From: Dysidea avara
Lineage: Eukaryota > Porifera > Demospongiae > Dictyoceratida > Dysideidae
Reading direction: 5' to 3'
DNA length: 64,000 nucleotides
NCBI RefSeq assembly: GCF_963678975.1
Contig: NC_089274.1
Location: 17,191,633-17,255,632, forward strand
Within the stretch, counting starts at the first letter, position 1; every line of letters begins with the position of its first letter. The position numbers were made by a program, and so were the translations under genes. This document shows, piece after piece, positions 26,000-38,500 of the stretch. A model generated the notes under the pieces. It was given only the letters and a program-made list of their open reading frames with translations, was not told where the DNA came from and made no database searches.

Positions 26000-26680
26000 T
26001 CCCTTCAGTAAAGTTCACAAATTTAAAGTATAGAAACTAGAAGTATAGGCGCTTGCTGTAAAACATTCATCCTCTGGATGTTGTTGTAACATACAGTAAA
26101 GTGGCAGAGTGGTAGCAGTGCCAGCAAAGTGGCAGCAGTGCCAGCAACATTGCACGCATGGATGCAGAGCCCCATGGCCCCAGGCCCCCAGCCCCCCACC
26201 CCGCAAGTTCCATAACTTACCATGCATATACCTGGCTGCCATCCAGAAAGGAGGAGCCCACATAGGTCTCCCAGGAGGAGTGGCTCCATATGGGGAATTC
26301 CAAAAGGCCTGGGACATCCCCAGCCATGAGTAAGCATATAAAAGCCAAAAAACTGAGGACCCTTGTCATATAGCATAGTTGAAGTATTAATGTAAGTGTG
26401 ACCAAAAGAGTAGAAGAACTCGAGTGAAGATTAGATTACTGGACTGGAATCTGGTGTGGAATCTAGACTAGAATCTGGTGTGGAATTGGAATTAGCTACA
26501 CTGGAAATTGCAAAATATCAATAGAAAATACTTTGCAGATGTACAAATTGATGTTGAATTGTTAGGACAGAAGCTATACACTCCTATAATAAATAGAGCA
26601 GTCTTAACTATATCCCCAAAGTGGATGCATCATCTCTTCTACTTTTCTACTTCGTAAAACTTTTGTTACGGGAGCAGCTG
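26000..26680. other. Possible solo LTR or Pol II promoter-like region
   Basis: A TATAAAAG box lies near 26336-26343, an AATAAATA motif near 26587, and TTGTTACGGGAGC near 26663. This order (TATA, then a poly(A)-like signal, then an abrupt end) recalls an LTR. I cannot find a matching second LTR, gag or pol in the window, so this is weak. Short repeats GGAATCTGGTGTGGAATCTAG and GTGGCAGCAGTGCCAGCAA are also visible. Confidence 0.25.
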
Positions 26681-26682
26681 TA

Positions 26683-26928
26683 ATGGCATACATAATATCT
26701 CATCATATACCAGAAGAATTATTATCACTTGATGAATTAAAATTTAAACATGCTCAGGAAACTTCAGAGCACTGGATAAATAGGCAGTTATATTTAACAG
26801 CTGATATTTCAAGTCCAAAAGAAGCTGACCAAAATCACGTTAATGGACAATTAGTACCTGGAACATTTACTCTTATACATGAGAAACCTAGCTCACTAGT
26901 TATTGGAACTATACTGACTAAGTACTAA
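26683..26928 (+). CDS. Hypothetical 81-residue ORF
   Basis: An uninterrupted ORF from ATG to TAA directly after the LTR-like region. The product is hydrophilic with no signal peptide, membrane segment or motif that I recognise. It might be the start of a lost retroelement polyprotein or a chance ORF. No flanking coding exon was found. I assign no function. Confidence 0.2.
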   Translation: MAYIISHHIPEELLSLDELKFKHAQETSEHWINRQLYLTADISSPKEADQNHVNGQLVPGTFTLIHEKPSSLVIGTILTKY

Positions 26929-26929
26929 A

Positions 26930-28448
26930 CAGCACTTTTACAAAAAGACTGATTGTAATTTAGCACATCTTTATGTGACTTAGGTTGTATACCCATCCAG
27001 TAAAGGTATTAAGAGTATGCATAATTTTTGTGTGTCGTACTTATCAGTAATCACATTATGTAGTTAGATTTTTGAAGCATGTGGTATAAAGCACCACCAC
27101 TTTAGTTTTGCAATTAGTAAGTTGATCGTGGCTGTGCATGCATCAAAATTGCATAGCTAATCAAGTCGGATATGTAGTATCTTCAGTTAATGGCTACTGT
27201 AGTGAGCTAGCTAAACATGCATGGAGCTATCATTGATACTGAGAAAGAACAACTTGAAAGATGAGAATTGATTAGATAGCTATCAAAATACTAAAATGAT
27301 TGATTGACTGAAACAAAGATAGATTATACATGCAATTACTAATGACTAATCTAAACAGGAAACCTGTATGCATATCTAATTGCATGGACAAAATGATGAC
27401 TGTTCGCTAGACTGAATTGCTATATCATTACACAGTAATTGAAGTCAGTCAAGTCTAAGTTCTATGAGAGCCAATGCCATTTTGTTTGCAAGGCTGTTAT
27501 AAACAAATCTTGTTAGTCATGCTGTGGTATACAATACTAAATACTATGCATTCATCTGCTACCAACATCATCTATACTCTAGATCTGCCAAAAAGTATTC
27601 GGGAACATAGCTACTGATGCAAACAATGTTTCTTAGCCAGATTTTTAACTGTAGGTTCTTTTAGAAGAAAAAGTGGACCTTTTTGTATTGTATGATGCAG
27701 GATTAAATCAGGATGTGCTTTAGCATGCAAAGCATGCAATGCTGAACTAGGCAGTCTGCAGCTGGGAGCATGCCCCCAGGAAAAAATAGGTACAATTTGC
27801 AGTCAATAAAATAGCATTGGAATGTCACAGTGATTATGGATGGGAAAGTCAGAGTGCTCTCCTATGATCAGCAGGGGCAGAGGAACAGGCAAAGTGCTTT
27901 AAGACAATGAAATTTACACATTCCATGGAGTTGAAGCATGGATGTTATTCATGCATGGAGGTCTGCCCTCACATATTGTAGCTAATGGAAACTCTGAATG
28001 TATTTTTAGACTATATGTTTTTGTCAATAAATTAAAATGTCCTATTAGAGTGATTGTTCTATTAGAGTGGTTGGTTGCTGTATGTAGACTAGGAGTATCT
28101 TGATCTTGTGTTACAAGTGCTGAATAAGGAGCACTTACTTCAGTGGTATATATTTAGTAAACTGTAGCTAATGGACTTTTGCTACTGAACCTTTTTGCTA
28201 AAATTATGGACCTTTTACTGAATTTTTTTCCAAGAGGGCAGTTCTTTCAGAACCCCCGAATCCCTGCCTACAGGCTGTAGGGGTAGCTATGCTGGCCCCT
28301 GATTGGCCCAGCAAGCAAAAGCAGGGGTAGATCCAGACTTTTTAAAAGGGGGTTCCACTCTGGAATTGGTAATTGCAACTTCAGTCGTGCTACGTAGTAG
28401 TAAGTACTAATTTCATAGCAAATACTCTACAGCAATGTTTCACTGTTA
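26930..28448. other. Intergenic, no gene recognised
   Basis: AT-rich sequence with no supported exon. It contains one occurrence of the dispersed CTATTAGAGTGATTGTTCTATTAGAGT motif (about 28043-28072, given here trimmed to its two halves) and a decayed TAGATCCAGACTTTTT end near 28327 like the CAGGGGCGGATC family. Confidence 0.4.
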
Positions 28449-28711
28449 TGCACCGATCAATAAAAATTTGTAGCACTTAACAGGCTATGAACCTCCCACA
28501 AGAATAACCTGTTTCCCACGGTACACTAGGTGGGGATTTGACAACTTGTCTATCTTGCCAACTTGTCTATCTTGCCAACTGGTGACGTCACAAAGAAAAG
28601 AGGAGGCAAGATAACAGTGTGGAAATGCGACAGGTGAGGAATTTGATAAGTCAAATCCCCACCTGAACTTCCCCAGGAGGGGGTGGTAGGGGATAATATT
28701 GATGTGTGCTA
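28449..28711. mobile_element. Diverged relative of the nested TGCACC MITE
   Basis: The left end TGCACCGATCAATA and the right end, reading outward AGCACACATCAATATTATC, match the ends of 24063-24374 imperfectly. Internal inverted GTGGGGATTTGAC / GTCAAATCCCCAC is shared. A short direct repeat TGTCTATCTTGCCAACT occurs twice near 28548-28580. Confidence 0.6.
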
Positions 28712-28913
28712 TAAATTCTTACCATTTCAGGCATTTAGAAATGCAGCTGAAGTCTAGTAGAAGTAACTGTAAAAGCTTTAACAAAGTGGATATAGTACCG
28801 GCACCGGTTACGAATGTGAACAGGTATTTTACCGGCACAGGTCCATCATTTACTGGACTATCAAACACACCAGTTGTATCTATGTGAGCTAGGGTTGGTA
28901 CGCGTCCAATATG

Positions 28914-29033
28914 CCCCGAGCATTCGACTTTAGGGCACGCGTCTAGTAGGTTTCTCCCGAGCATTCAACTTTAGGGGACGCGTCTAGTAGGTTGCCCCGA
29001 GCATTCAACTTTAGGGGACGCGAAAAGTAGTGA
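28914..29033. repeat. Three-copy tandem repeat of about 40 bp
   Basis: Three tandem units read CCCGAGCATTC-ACTTTAGGG-ACGCGTCTAGTAGGTT, starting near 28914, 28955 and 28995. The last two are almost identical and the third ends in GACGCGAAAAGTAG. Each unit carries an ACGCG core, unusual in this CpG-poor region. Confidence 0.85.
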
Positions 29034-29146
29034 TAGCGTTATGGGGTAGGCTAGGGTTCAGCTTTGGTTTTTTCTTCACTCTTGTTATAATATAGAAGTC
29101 ACTTCAGTCAGTTGTTTATAAGGTACAAACTAAGGAGGTGAGTAGC

Positions 29147-29235
29147 TGCGCACCGGTGGTACAGTGGTTACGAGCACTGATTATGAATATGGATGCCCGG
29201 GTTTGAGCTCCTGCTGAGGCAACTTTTTTTTTTTT
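29147..29235 (+). repeat. tRNA-derived SINE head (A and B boxes)
   Basis: An A-box match TGGTACAGTGG (29157-29167) and a B-box-like GGTTTGAGCTC (29200-29210) are spaced as in a tRNA gene. They are followed by a T-run at about 29225-29235 that could terminate Pol III. The B box has one clear mismatch, and I could not fold a convincing acceptor stem, so a tRNA-derived SINE is more likely than a working tRNA gene. Confidence 0.55.
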
Positions 29236-29579
29236 GCTTTCTTAGGTTTTTTGTCTAAGTTTTTTTAAATGCGTGTGACTGCCGGCACTATATAACTTGC
29301 TAAACTTTACCAGTTAGGCACTGGAGGGTGTACACAGAAGGCAGAGACTATTCGAGGTGTTTGCCCATAGCCTAGGAGCCTAAGCAAAAATCTTTGAGTT
29401 AAATATCCTAAAGTGAAAAGGGACAAATATCTAGAAGGGCTGAAAAAAGCCAACCCCATCGTGACTTGATCTGCAGGCCACCCAGATTCCGGGCTCGGAG
29501 CCAACCTTGGGGAGGCCAAGATAATTACTGCTGGGGTAGCTAGCAGCTTTAAGTGACTAAAGCCGGAAACCCTTCAACA

Positions 29580-30140
29580 ACATGACAACCTAGTTATTAT
29601 TATTGTTAATAATAATTAGTAAAGCCCTGCAAGGGTAACACGCTAATGTACAAATACACAATTATAAATTTGATAATAAAGTAGATAGGGATTCTTTAAA
29701 TTGTTCAAGAGTCAAGCCAGTGATGTTGCTAATAGGGAGATTGTTCCATTGGGGGATAGTTCTTGGGAAAAAGGAATAACGATATATGTCGGTAGATACT
29801 AGATAGTGGCGATACTTAAGAGGGTGTTGAGATCGAGTACTAGAGTATGATTGGCAGGGTAGGTAATTTACGGAACTTTTGAGGTGATTTTTTAAAGTAA
29901 AAGAAGGCGAGAATGTTTTCTTCGATCTTGAAGGGAAGGTCATTTCAAGTTCATTAACATCTGTGATATACTGTCTTGATCGTTTCTTCTCCAAGGTTTA
30001 TTTAACACAAATCTTGCAGCACGGCGTTGAATCATTTCCAGTTGGTGGATACACAGATACAGCATTCTGATGGTGGAGGTCCCAAATAGCTGAACAGTAT
30101 GTAAAATCAGTTGTTTGTAGCTATGTTCCTTAAGTTACCT
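29580..30140 (-). mobile_element. 5'-truncated non-LTR retrotransposon (RT C-terminal end)
   Basis: Reading the minus strand downward from about 30110 there are pieces typical of the C-terminal end of jockey/CR1-like LINE reverse transcriptases. These are YCSAIWD, then in another frame LEMIQRRAARFV, then after a further frame change FFPRTIPQWNNLP and a stop near 29662. A short 3' untranslated region ends in an AAT/ATT-rich tail near 29580-29610. At least two frameshifts and the missing N-terminal parts make it a dead copy. The minus-strand ORF at 29662-29994 is the longest remaining piece. Confidence 0.75.
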
Positions 30141-31205
30141 TGCGTGACTGTAGGGGTCATCCAAGTCGAACTGTTAGAACTGGAAATCGGATCGGGAATA
30201 GAACAAAACCAATTGGGGCGCCCGCTGTTTGAAACAAAGTCACTCTTAATGCTTTTACATTATCTGGACTATCTGTCATCTTCATGCTTTACTTATGAGT
30301 ACCTAGGTTGTTTATAGGGATCGTTTATACTCTGTTTCTATTTAATGCCTATCGACTGGTGTACAATCGAGGAGTACAACACTGTACAATATCTGTAGTA
30401 AAATCGTGCTGTTCTCAAAGGACTAGGTAATCTGCTGATTGACTTGATTAGTCAAAGTGTTCTTACCAATATGAAATAACTTGAGTAATTTCGTGGCGTA
30501 TCGGGCTCGCAACCTCCGAGGGTAGCGTCTAAAGATCAGTGCACAATGCAATTGGTAGCTGCATATTACAATGATGGTGTACTTCATTCAGTACACAGAA
30601 GTTTCCATAGGGTGGGTATTAAATAGAAACTAGTGTATGAAAATCCTGGACTGTACTGGAAAGATCTAGACTGTAATAGGTAGCTATATGTACTCTTGCA
30701 TGGAAGAGTAGCTATGCCAAACATAAGAGTTCAATATCAATAAGGATGTCAATCATTAATTCCATTGATTAACAGACTTCGTCAAATTCCATAAGGCATT
30801 CATTGTTACTGGTTTACTTTGTTGTGTAATTTTGTATTAGGTATTTGTTATGGTCTTGTACTGTGTAGCTAGTGAATTGTATTTTGTTTTTGGGGACCAC
30901 CTTGTACAGGCTCTAAGCCTTTTGTGTACCCTGTCATTTGACAAAATTAATTTGCTAAAATAATTAGCCCTGCATACCAGTGTAACAATATTTCATACTA
31001 CCAATAGTTAACTCTTGATACCACATATATAATCCCTATAGCAGAAATTTTTGAGGGTCAAAAATTTAATTGGTGAGTGATGGTACTGTTTTTGGAATAA
31101 AAACACAAGTTGCATTTTATGCACCCTCAAAATGTTCCACCTATATGGTAGTATGCATGGGTGAATATTGTCTTTATCATATTATAACACGTTATGTACA
31201 ATTAC
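30141..31205. other. Intergenic region downstream of SNX19-like gene
   Basis: No exon is supported. A 68-codon plus-strand ORF (30111-30317) has no recognisable features. The part next to 31205 is expected to hold the 3' UTR of the SNX19-like gene. Confidence 0.4.
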
Positions 31206-34200
31206 TTATAATACACATGTTCTGTGAAGCAGTAACTGATCAGTAAATTGTGACTGTGTGATCTCTGGTACCATCCTAGCAATCACCACATCCAAAACTT
31301 TGTAAAAAATGTGTCTACAAAGAGTGGTATGAGATTATAAATAAAAATATATATATATTTCACCTTACCTGTTGAGTCGAGGATTCTCCAAGCAAGCTAG
31401 AAAGAGTTGTATTGATTTGTCATAATCTTCCTGACCAAGTAGGGAACCAAAAAAATCTGTAAGAAATAAAATTCATCTGAGAAACTATATGTGGTCTGTG
31501 GTGTGTAATTCCATATACAGTACCTGCAATCCTGCATGCGCATGCATGCATGTCTGTGTGTAGTGTAGTGTATACCACTCACTTGGAAAGAACTCCTTTA
31601 TAACTTTCTGAGCTTGACATTTCAACTGAATACTTTCCTGTTCACTAAGCCGCTCTCTTTGAGATGTGTCAAACTGTCCCCCAGGCCAAAACAAGTTCCT
31701 CAGGTGGTACATGGCCCTACACCACTGTACCTCATCTTCTGTTACAGACAGCAACAAGTCTAGTATATACCTAAACAAAACATTGAAATATGGTGGCATG
31801 GTAAATGACAGACACCCTTATCTTACCTGTCAAGTTGCTTGCCAAACAAACTTAGCATCCCTAGTTGAAGTCTCTCATTACACAACCACGGTTCCTTTGT
31901 TGTCTTGCTAGTAATCTCTGTGACAAAACAAAAGAGGGCATTAGAGAGGGGAGCTCTTTTGTCTTGTTCTTTAGCCAACAGTGTAACCATCCTGCTAGAC
32001 ACTGGTACAAAACTAGCCTTGAATAAAGTCAGAAGAAACTGGCACATTTGCCAAAACGTTCTCGTAAGGTAAGACTTAATACCACGAGAGGGTTGTTTCT
32101 GGTTGCTTGTAGCAGGTGATTCTGCAAGTAACAATGTGGGTACAGCTGTATGAGAAGTGGGTGTGGTGGCTACAGGAGAAGTCGGTGTGGTGGCTGTATG
32201 AGAAGTCGGTGTGGTGGCTGCAGGAGAAGTGGGTGCGGCTGTAGAAGTAGACGCAGCTGTAGAAGTAAGTGTGGCTGAAGGAGCTGCATCAAGTACAGGA
32301 GTAGTAGCAGTACTGGCAGTAGTTGCAAGTGGTGAAATGGTAGAAGAATCAGATAAATGACTATCAGAAACATTACTTTTCTTTGGAGCTTCATCTACAG
32401 CTTCTAATGATTGGTGGTCGGTGTAAAAATGGCGTCGATCACTACTTGCAGTGACACTTGTAAATAGAACACTAGTATCTGATGCACTACTTGATCGTGA
32501 CCTCAGTGTAGATGGTTTACTGTCACTCTGTGCTGCACAAGATGTCTCTATGTTCAGAGAAAGAGCAGGCAATGTTGTGGTATTGAGTGGCAGGTGAATG
32601 TACAAGTAGTTGTTGAGCATCTTCTGTAGTGGAGCTCTCTTTGGCTACAATAGCAGAGAACACCAATATGGTTACATGTGATGTCACACGTAAGTGTCCA
32701 TATAAACTCTGTACAGTTACATACCAGGAGTGCATCGAATCCTATGTTGCATATACTCCATAAACATCAAAATTCAAACATGGCTGCCATGTACTATAAA
32801 ATATATAGAGGAGCATGCTTAAGTACGTCATGTTACTGGCACAATGAAGCAAAGCTATGAAACAAAGTTGAATGGCACAACAGAAGAATGGTAGCACAGG
32901 CATGGCAAGATTCGTGAGTGATGGGAAATTTATTGCAGTGGGCTATTCCAAGCTGTTCCTTTGACTCAACTACCTTCCTATCAAAGCAGCTTCACTGCCT
33001 TCATACAAAAATGCAGTAGTGGCCCATTCCAGTATCCGCAAGAATGATGGAACTAATGTCACTAGCACAAGATGCCATGTTTGAATTTTGCCCATGATGC
33101 TTAAAAAGTAGTGTTTGGAGCTGCATTCTCCCTTGTCCAAAGAATTCGATGTGCTCCTGCACATACTAAATACAGCACATGCACAAGTTGCAAAACCTGA
33201 ATAAAAATGTACTGATACACATATAAACTTTATTGTTTCTTTAAGCCCATTAAATTGTAGCAAAAATGTTTTAAAGTGATGGAGATCAGATTCAACACAT
33301 ACAGACAGTGAAACTTTGTCCCTCAAAATATTTCTAGCCATACAGTCCCAAGGCTATAGATATGCTTATATTTATTTCAACACACACCTTAACACTACTG
33401 GGCTGCAATGGGGATAATATGGGTCCAGCAGTAGCAGCCATATTGCCTGTTACTGCTTCACAGTTAAAATTTAGAGCTTCCTCCCCAATTTCCTCCTCAT
33501 CAATACAATAATTCTTGTATGCTTCCACTCCCTCCATCAAGAAATGACGGAACACTCCGCTGCTCCGGATCTCACTTGCCTTCCACAAGTTCTACACAAG
33601 CAATAAGACAATTGACAACTACGATGAGCAACCAAGCATGAGTCACTTCACCATCAACTTCACAGCAGGACACTGGCACTTAGCAGTAGCAAAATAATAA
33701 AAATAATATGCAACGGTAAACCACCCTCCCTCCCCCCCTCCAACCATTTGTAAACAGTATGTGTATCAATTCATGGTCACAGCAATAAACAAGTAAATGT
33801 CACTGATTAATAGAATTTACCTAATGAGGCCAAAAAATTATGCTTATAACAAGGCAGCCTTACACCAATGAGGTTGTGTAGAATACACTTTAGGATCTAC
33901 TTTATTTTCCAACTTATTACAGTGACATAATTACACACTTAAGATAACACATACCCTGAGGTACATTTCCAGACCAGTTTTCCTCTCTTCAAGAAGCGGC
34001 ACATCTCTTTCATCAAACCAAGATGTCACTTTGTGGAGAAGGAAGGAAACACTCTTTTTCTCAGGCAGCCTCATACCTGTCATAGACAATCTAAATGCTT
34101 TGTGTGATGATGAGCATGTACCTTCAAGAAACCTGGATAAAGGAGGTTTGTTTAGAGTAGCGTGTAGTTTCTCAAAGCGACTGTATCGCACTAGTGCATG

Positions 34201-35529
34201 TACCATCTGCTTTGGAGAGTCTTCCACACTAGTGTTGTCACTCTCATCTATGGCTTCAAGTGGAAACTAGAATAAACACAAAGAAAACTGCAACTGTGAC
34301 AGATTGAAATACAAAATAGATTACAAAGTAACCTTTAACAGATATAATAGTTGACTGTTGTATTAAAGTACTTGAATAAGTAGATGCACATTCAAATCAG
34401 TATTTGACTATCAGAGCCCACATTAGCAAGCATTTCTACCATCAAGTGTAGACAACAATCTTACCTGAATGATGTAGCCAAAATATCCTCCATGCTGGAC
34501 ATATCTCACACTCATGACTGAAACGGGTGACTGCTTTAAATCGTCAGATTGATCACGTGATGCTTCAAACGAAAGTGTAAGATTACTGCTTTGTGATTGG
34601 CTGTTGCTATGATACCCATGAACTGTCCGTCCCATGTATGATGCATAACAGTTATGATGTGATAGGTGGTTGTTCTTTCCCAGTTCAGTGTTCTCTGCTT
34701 TAATTTGCCGCATTATCAATTCAATTCGCTTGGGATTGGCAGGAGAAAGAAGATGGACAATAGCTTGGTAAAGAAAGTCTGGGTCACATATTCTGTTGAT
34801 CATAGGAAGCACCACACGACAGGTTAGCACCTCTCGCACAAACAGACGACCTGCTTCACAATGTTTGTATTTTATTGGCAAGAGTGTGTCAAAAAATAAA
34901 TCAATTATGGTCTTAATGTGTCGATACTCAGTGTTATAGCTAACCAGACTGCAGTGTACTGCATCATGGTGTTTTCCTTCAAAGTCTCTAACACATTCAA
35001 ATCCTTGAACATCAAACTTTTTAACACCATTAGAGTACTGTACAGCACTTTCACTGACTGCCTTTAACTGAGCAGTCACTAGTGGCAACACATCAGCCAA
35101 TACCTCTTCAATGTTTATAGCACGGCTACGATCTTCCATCTTGATTGCAAGGTGCTCTAACAGCATGAGAATATCAGAAGGAAACTCAGTGTCATCTGAG
35201 ATTTCTCTATACCAATAATTGACAAAGTCCTTTATTATCAATTGGAAGATTTTCTTTGCCTCTTTCTGGCACAGCTCTTGAGTTCGTGTTGCCTTCTTCT
35301 TCAGACCAATTTTAAAGAAAATGGTGAATATTTCATTAAGGATGCCATCTAGAATTTCCCGCCATGGACTAGCTCGTTGGTGGAATGCAGTCAGAGACGT
35401 CAACTGAGCAGTAAATATGAGGGTAAAAAAACAAACAACCCCAACTCCAGTGTGGATAAAAAACAACACAATCGTAAACAGTGTCACTGGAATGATGAAG
35501 ACCAGCCATCTTATCTGGGTGTAGTCCAT
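31206..35529 (-). CDS. SNX19: Sorting nexin 19-like protein (complete, copy B)
   Basis: Seven exons give about 927 residues: 34465-35529, 33955-34266, 33388-33591, 31827-32644, 31583-31770, 31369-31456, 31206-31314. All junctions are GT-AG and in phase. Order: a hydrophobic N-terminal segment (about residues 6-45); a PXA domain with NYWYREISDD; a PX domain (RYSRFEKLHATL, later EERKTGLEMYLR); a long Ser/Thr/Ala/Pro linker; and a nexin C-terminal domain containing LFWPGG and LENPRLNRHIFYKVLDVVI. There is no RGS domain between PXA and PX, which separates SNX19 from SNX13, 14 and 25. The family sits on endosome/ER membranes and binds phosphoinositides through PX. The start at 35529 is chosen because upstream in-frame sequence looks like an intron ending TTTTTTGTTAAAG. 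Human SNX19 is close in length (992 residues). It lies tail-first next to ASAP on the same strand. Confidence 0.9.
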
Positions 35530-38500
35530 TGCCGAGCCACTACCTTTAACAAAAAATAAATAAAAATCATCTACAACAATCAGCAAAAAGGATTCTGAGG
35601 ATACTTAAACTTTCGTTGTACAAGGATCAACAAACCTAGGCAGAGTGCATTAAAGTTGGTGTAATGCAATTCAGGCTTTCTTAACTTACACTAATACCAT
35701 CACAAGGGAACACCATTTAAATCATTTTCAATTGTAAGATTAAAAATAAAAAATGTAGATCTGATTATTTTTTTTAATAGGATTCTCAATGATTGGAATG
35801 GCTTTATACCTGCACTATGTTGTAAATGCTAATTCAATTAATTGTTTTAAATCATTGTTAGATTCTCACTTAGCTAATTCTAGATTTATTTTTGTATAGC
35901 CATCTTATGATTGTACAAATTGTGTTGACCCGCCTTTACCGGTAATTAATAATACCAATAGATGTGTTGTGACTCACACGATAGTAATTTGTACCTGCTC
36001 TCAACACGTTTCACGTCGATTTAACTGAACAGCTTGCAACCATTGTAAACAGTGCAACGAGAAACCCAACACCACCTCACGAGACACGTGCTTCTAAACT
36101 TTCGCGTGACTGAAAATTTCGTGAAGTCTAAATTATTATTTTATTTATTCCAATTCAATAAAAATCCACTAGAAAAAAATTCGTTATATAGTTCTTCATG
36201 TGTGATGCATTATAAAGAATAATCCATTTGTGCTACAGTGAATCATTTGAAAGTCTCTTGACATAATTAAACGGTATTAGTCCACGCTGATTAGGATTTC
36301 CAAAGACATATCCTCGCTGAAAAGAAATAAAATAATTAAACCATGTTTAGTATCCCTCCCATTCTCTTACAAGCCAATCATTGCCGTGCTCCTTTGTTAT
36401 GGCTAGCTTATCTCCTTCCTGAAAGGCCAGTTCATCCTTGTTATCTGGAGTACAATCATATAAGGCTTCCACTCGGTACAAGATTTGTGGTGGCTTTGGT
36501 GGAATCTGTGGAGAACTTGATCCATCTGGTACATCAATACTTGGTATAGCAACACTATTTCTTAGAGTGCCTAAGGGAAGAAAAGAACATAGTGTTAAAA
36601 AGTAGACATGTCTTTTAAACTAAGCTTTTACCATCTGATGATAATTTTGGTTTCCGCTTCGGTGGAACAAGAGGAGAAACTCTGCGGAGAAAACATGTGG
36701 CAATAAATCGGATGTTAAGTAGACCTGAGTTTTAGTCACTCACTTATTATTAATTGGAATGGCATCCTGGGACTGTGACCGACTTGGAGGGAGTGGAGCC
36801 GACTGTTTGTTCTCTGTGGGCTGTTGCATTTGCTGTTGTTCATCTTTTTGTTTCTCTTCCTGTTTATCATCCTCCTCCTTCTCTTCCCCAATCATACTGC
36901 ATCAACACAGAAGCAAAACATATGCAAGGGCACATATCAAGTCAGCAAAAAACATCCATTTGTAGTATATTAAAGGAGGTGTCACAAAGTACATTTAATT
37001 TTGGGAACTATGTGACATGGTCACTAATATGAGGTAATGACAGGATACTAACAACACATATACACAGGTGTTTGCCGTACGTTTCAGGACTAGCAGATTT
37101 TGTTCTTTTAAGAGCCAAGTGTGTAGCTGACACTATAGATGGCTGGTTGTAAGTGGAGATTGGCCGCGTTCGAGGAATCTTGCCGAATACATCAGAATGT
37201 CGTAGAACTTCAGGGACTTGATATACTTCATCATCTTCATCAACTCCCCAATCAATATTGACATTGTCACAAACATGTAGCTTCTTCCTTTGAGCATCTT
37301 TAAGCTGCAGATATCATAAGAATATCAATACAACCTGAAATTAGTGTGGATATGCAACACACAAGTATATAGCTGTGTGTGCGTGCGTGTGTGCGTGCAT
37401 GAGACAGAGAGATAATTCTCTAAAGTGTCTTTTTGACAAGCTCCACTATACAACTTACCAATTCTAAACAGTCGGCAAATTGCTCCTCTTCTTCAACAAA
37501 AGACAATGGAGTCTGTTGTGCTTCATTCTCTATAGGTAGCCAAAAAGAAATTACACACAGGTGTACATGCACACAAACACACAAAGCTAAAAAAGAAACC
37601 CTCCAGCTGTAATTGTTACAAGGTGATGCCCACCCCTGCAAGTTACTGCGATATTCAGAATTAGTGTAGAACTGGGTAAATCCTCCTAAGGAGCTAGTAA
37701 CCCTTAGAAAGCTACATCATGTCTCACAGCTGAAGGTGGGTGGGGGTGTAGGCACATAGAATCCCACTAAAGCAGCACACACTCACACATGCACAAACAC
37801 ACACACACACACACGTGCACAAACACACACACTTACCAGCTTCAACATTTGCTCCATTTCTTAACAATATTTTCATACATTCCAGCATCCCCTGCTGAGT
37901 AGCAATGTGTAAAGCAGTGTTCCCTTCACTATCTGTAGCATTCACTGCACGACTGTCAACCACAACACATCAATACACATAACAATGATTGGTACGGCTT
38001 CACCTATTGGTAGACATAAACTCCACAATGTGTAGGGATGTCAGGTCCTCTTGCTCTACAGCCAAGTGTAGTGCAGTGTATTTGTCCTCCTACAAGAATA
38101 CACATGCAATTTCACATATAATTAGAGCACTAAACATTTGAAGTACTCTAATATAAGGTTCATATACTGTAGTGGTCTTAGATAATTAAGTGTTGCTATC
38201 ATCAAAAGCATACTCTACAATGTAGACACCTTGATAACCAGGGGGCCAAGGGACCCAGAAATCAGGACACCTCACTAACATGGACACTCTCAAGGTGTCT
38301 GGAATACATCATTCTGGCAGACCCTTTTTATTATCAACACCTTAATAAGTTTCTGTGGTAGTAAGGTCCGGGATTATGCACTAATACAAATGGGACGATG
38401 AACTGGTGTTCTTATTAGCAAAGTAGTGCTCTCGTTTCATGGATCTAAATCAGAGTGCAGTCATAAGTGACAGGCTAGGGGATTGAAGCTAAGATGAGAA

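Noticed and set aside
29147-29235. Functional tRNA gene
   Set aside because: The A box is good, but the B box is degenerate and no convincing acceptor stem or anticodon arm could be drawn.
33000-33341. Minus-strand ORF of about 120 codons downstream of SNX19 exon 3
   Set aside because: Its frame does not join exon 3 without a stop, the neighbouring exons already join in phase, and no family similarity is seen.
31206-35529. Assignment to SNX13, SNX14 or SNX25
   Set aside because: Those have an RGS domain between PXA and PX. Here PXA runs into PX with no RGS, and the C-terminal LFWPGG region matches SNX19.
35530-35586. Upstream Met at 35586 as the SNX19 start
   Set aside because: The sequence between it and 35529 reads as an intron tail (T-rich, ending TTAAAG), and its residues do not resemble family N-termini. 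The Met at 35529 leads straight into the hydrophobic segment.
36343-36549. Plus-strand ORF over the ASAP SH3 region
   Set aside because: It is the antisense shadow of the SH3 exon; the minus strand gives a clear SH3 domain.
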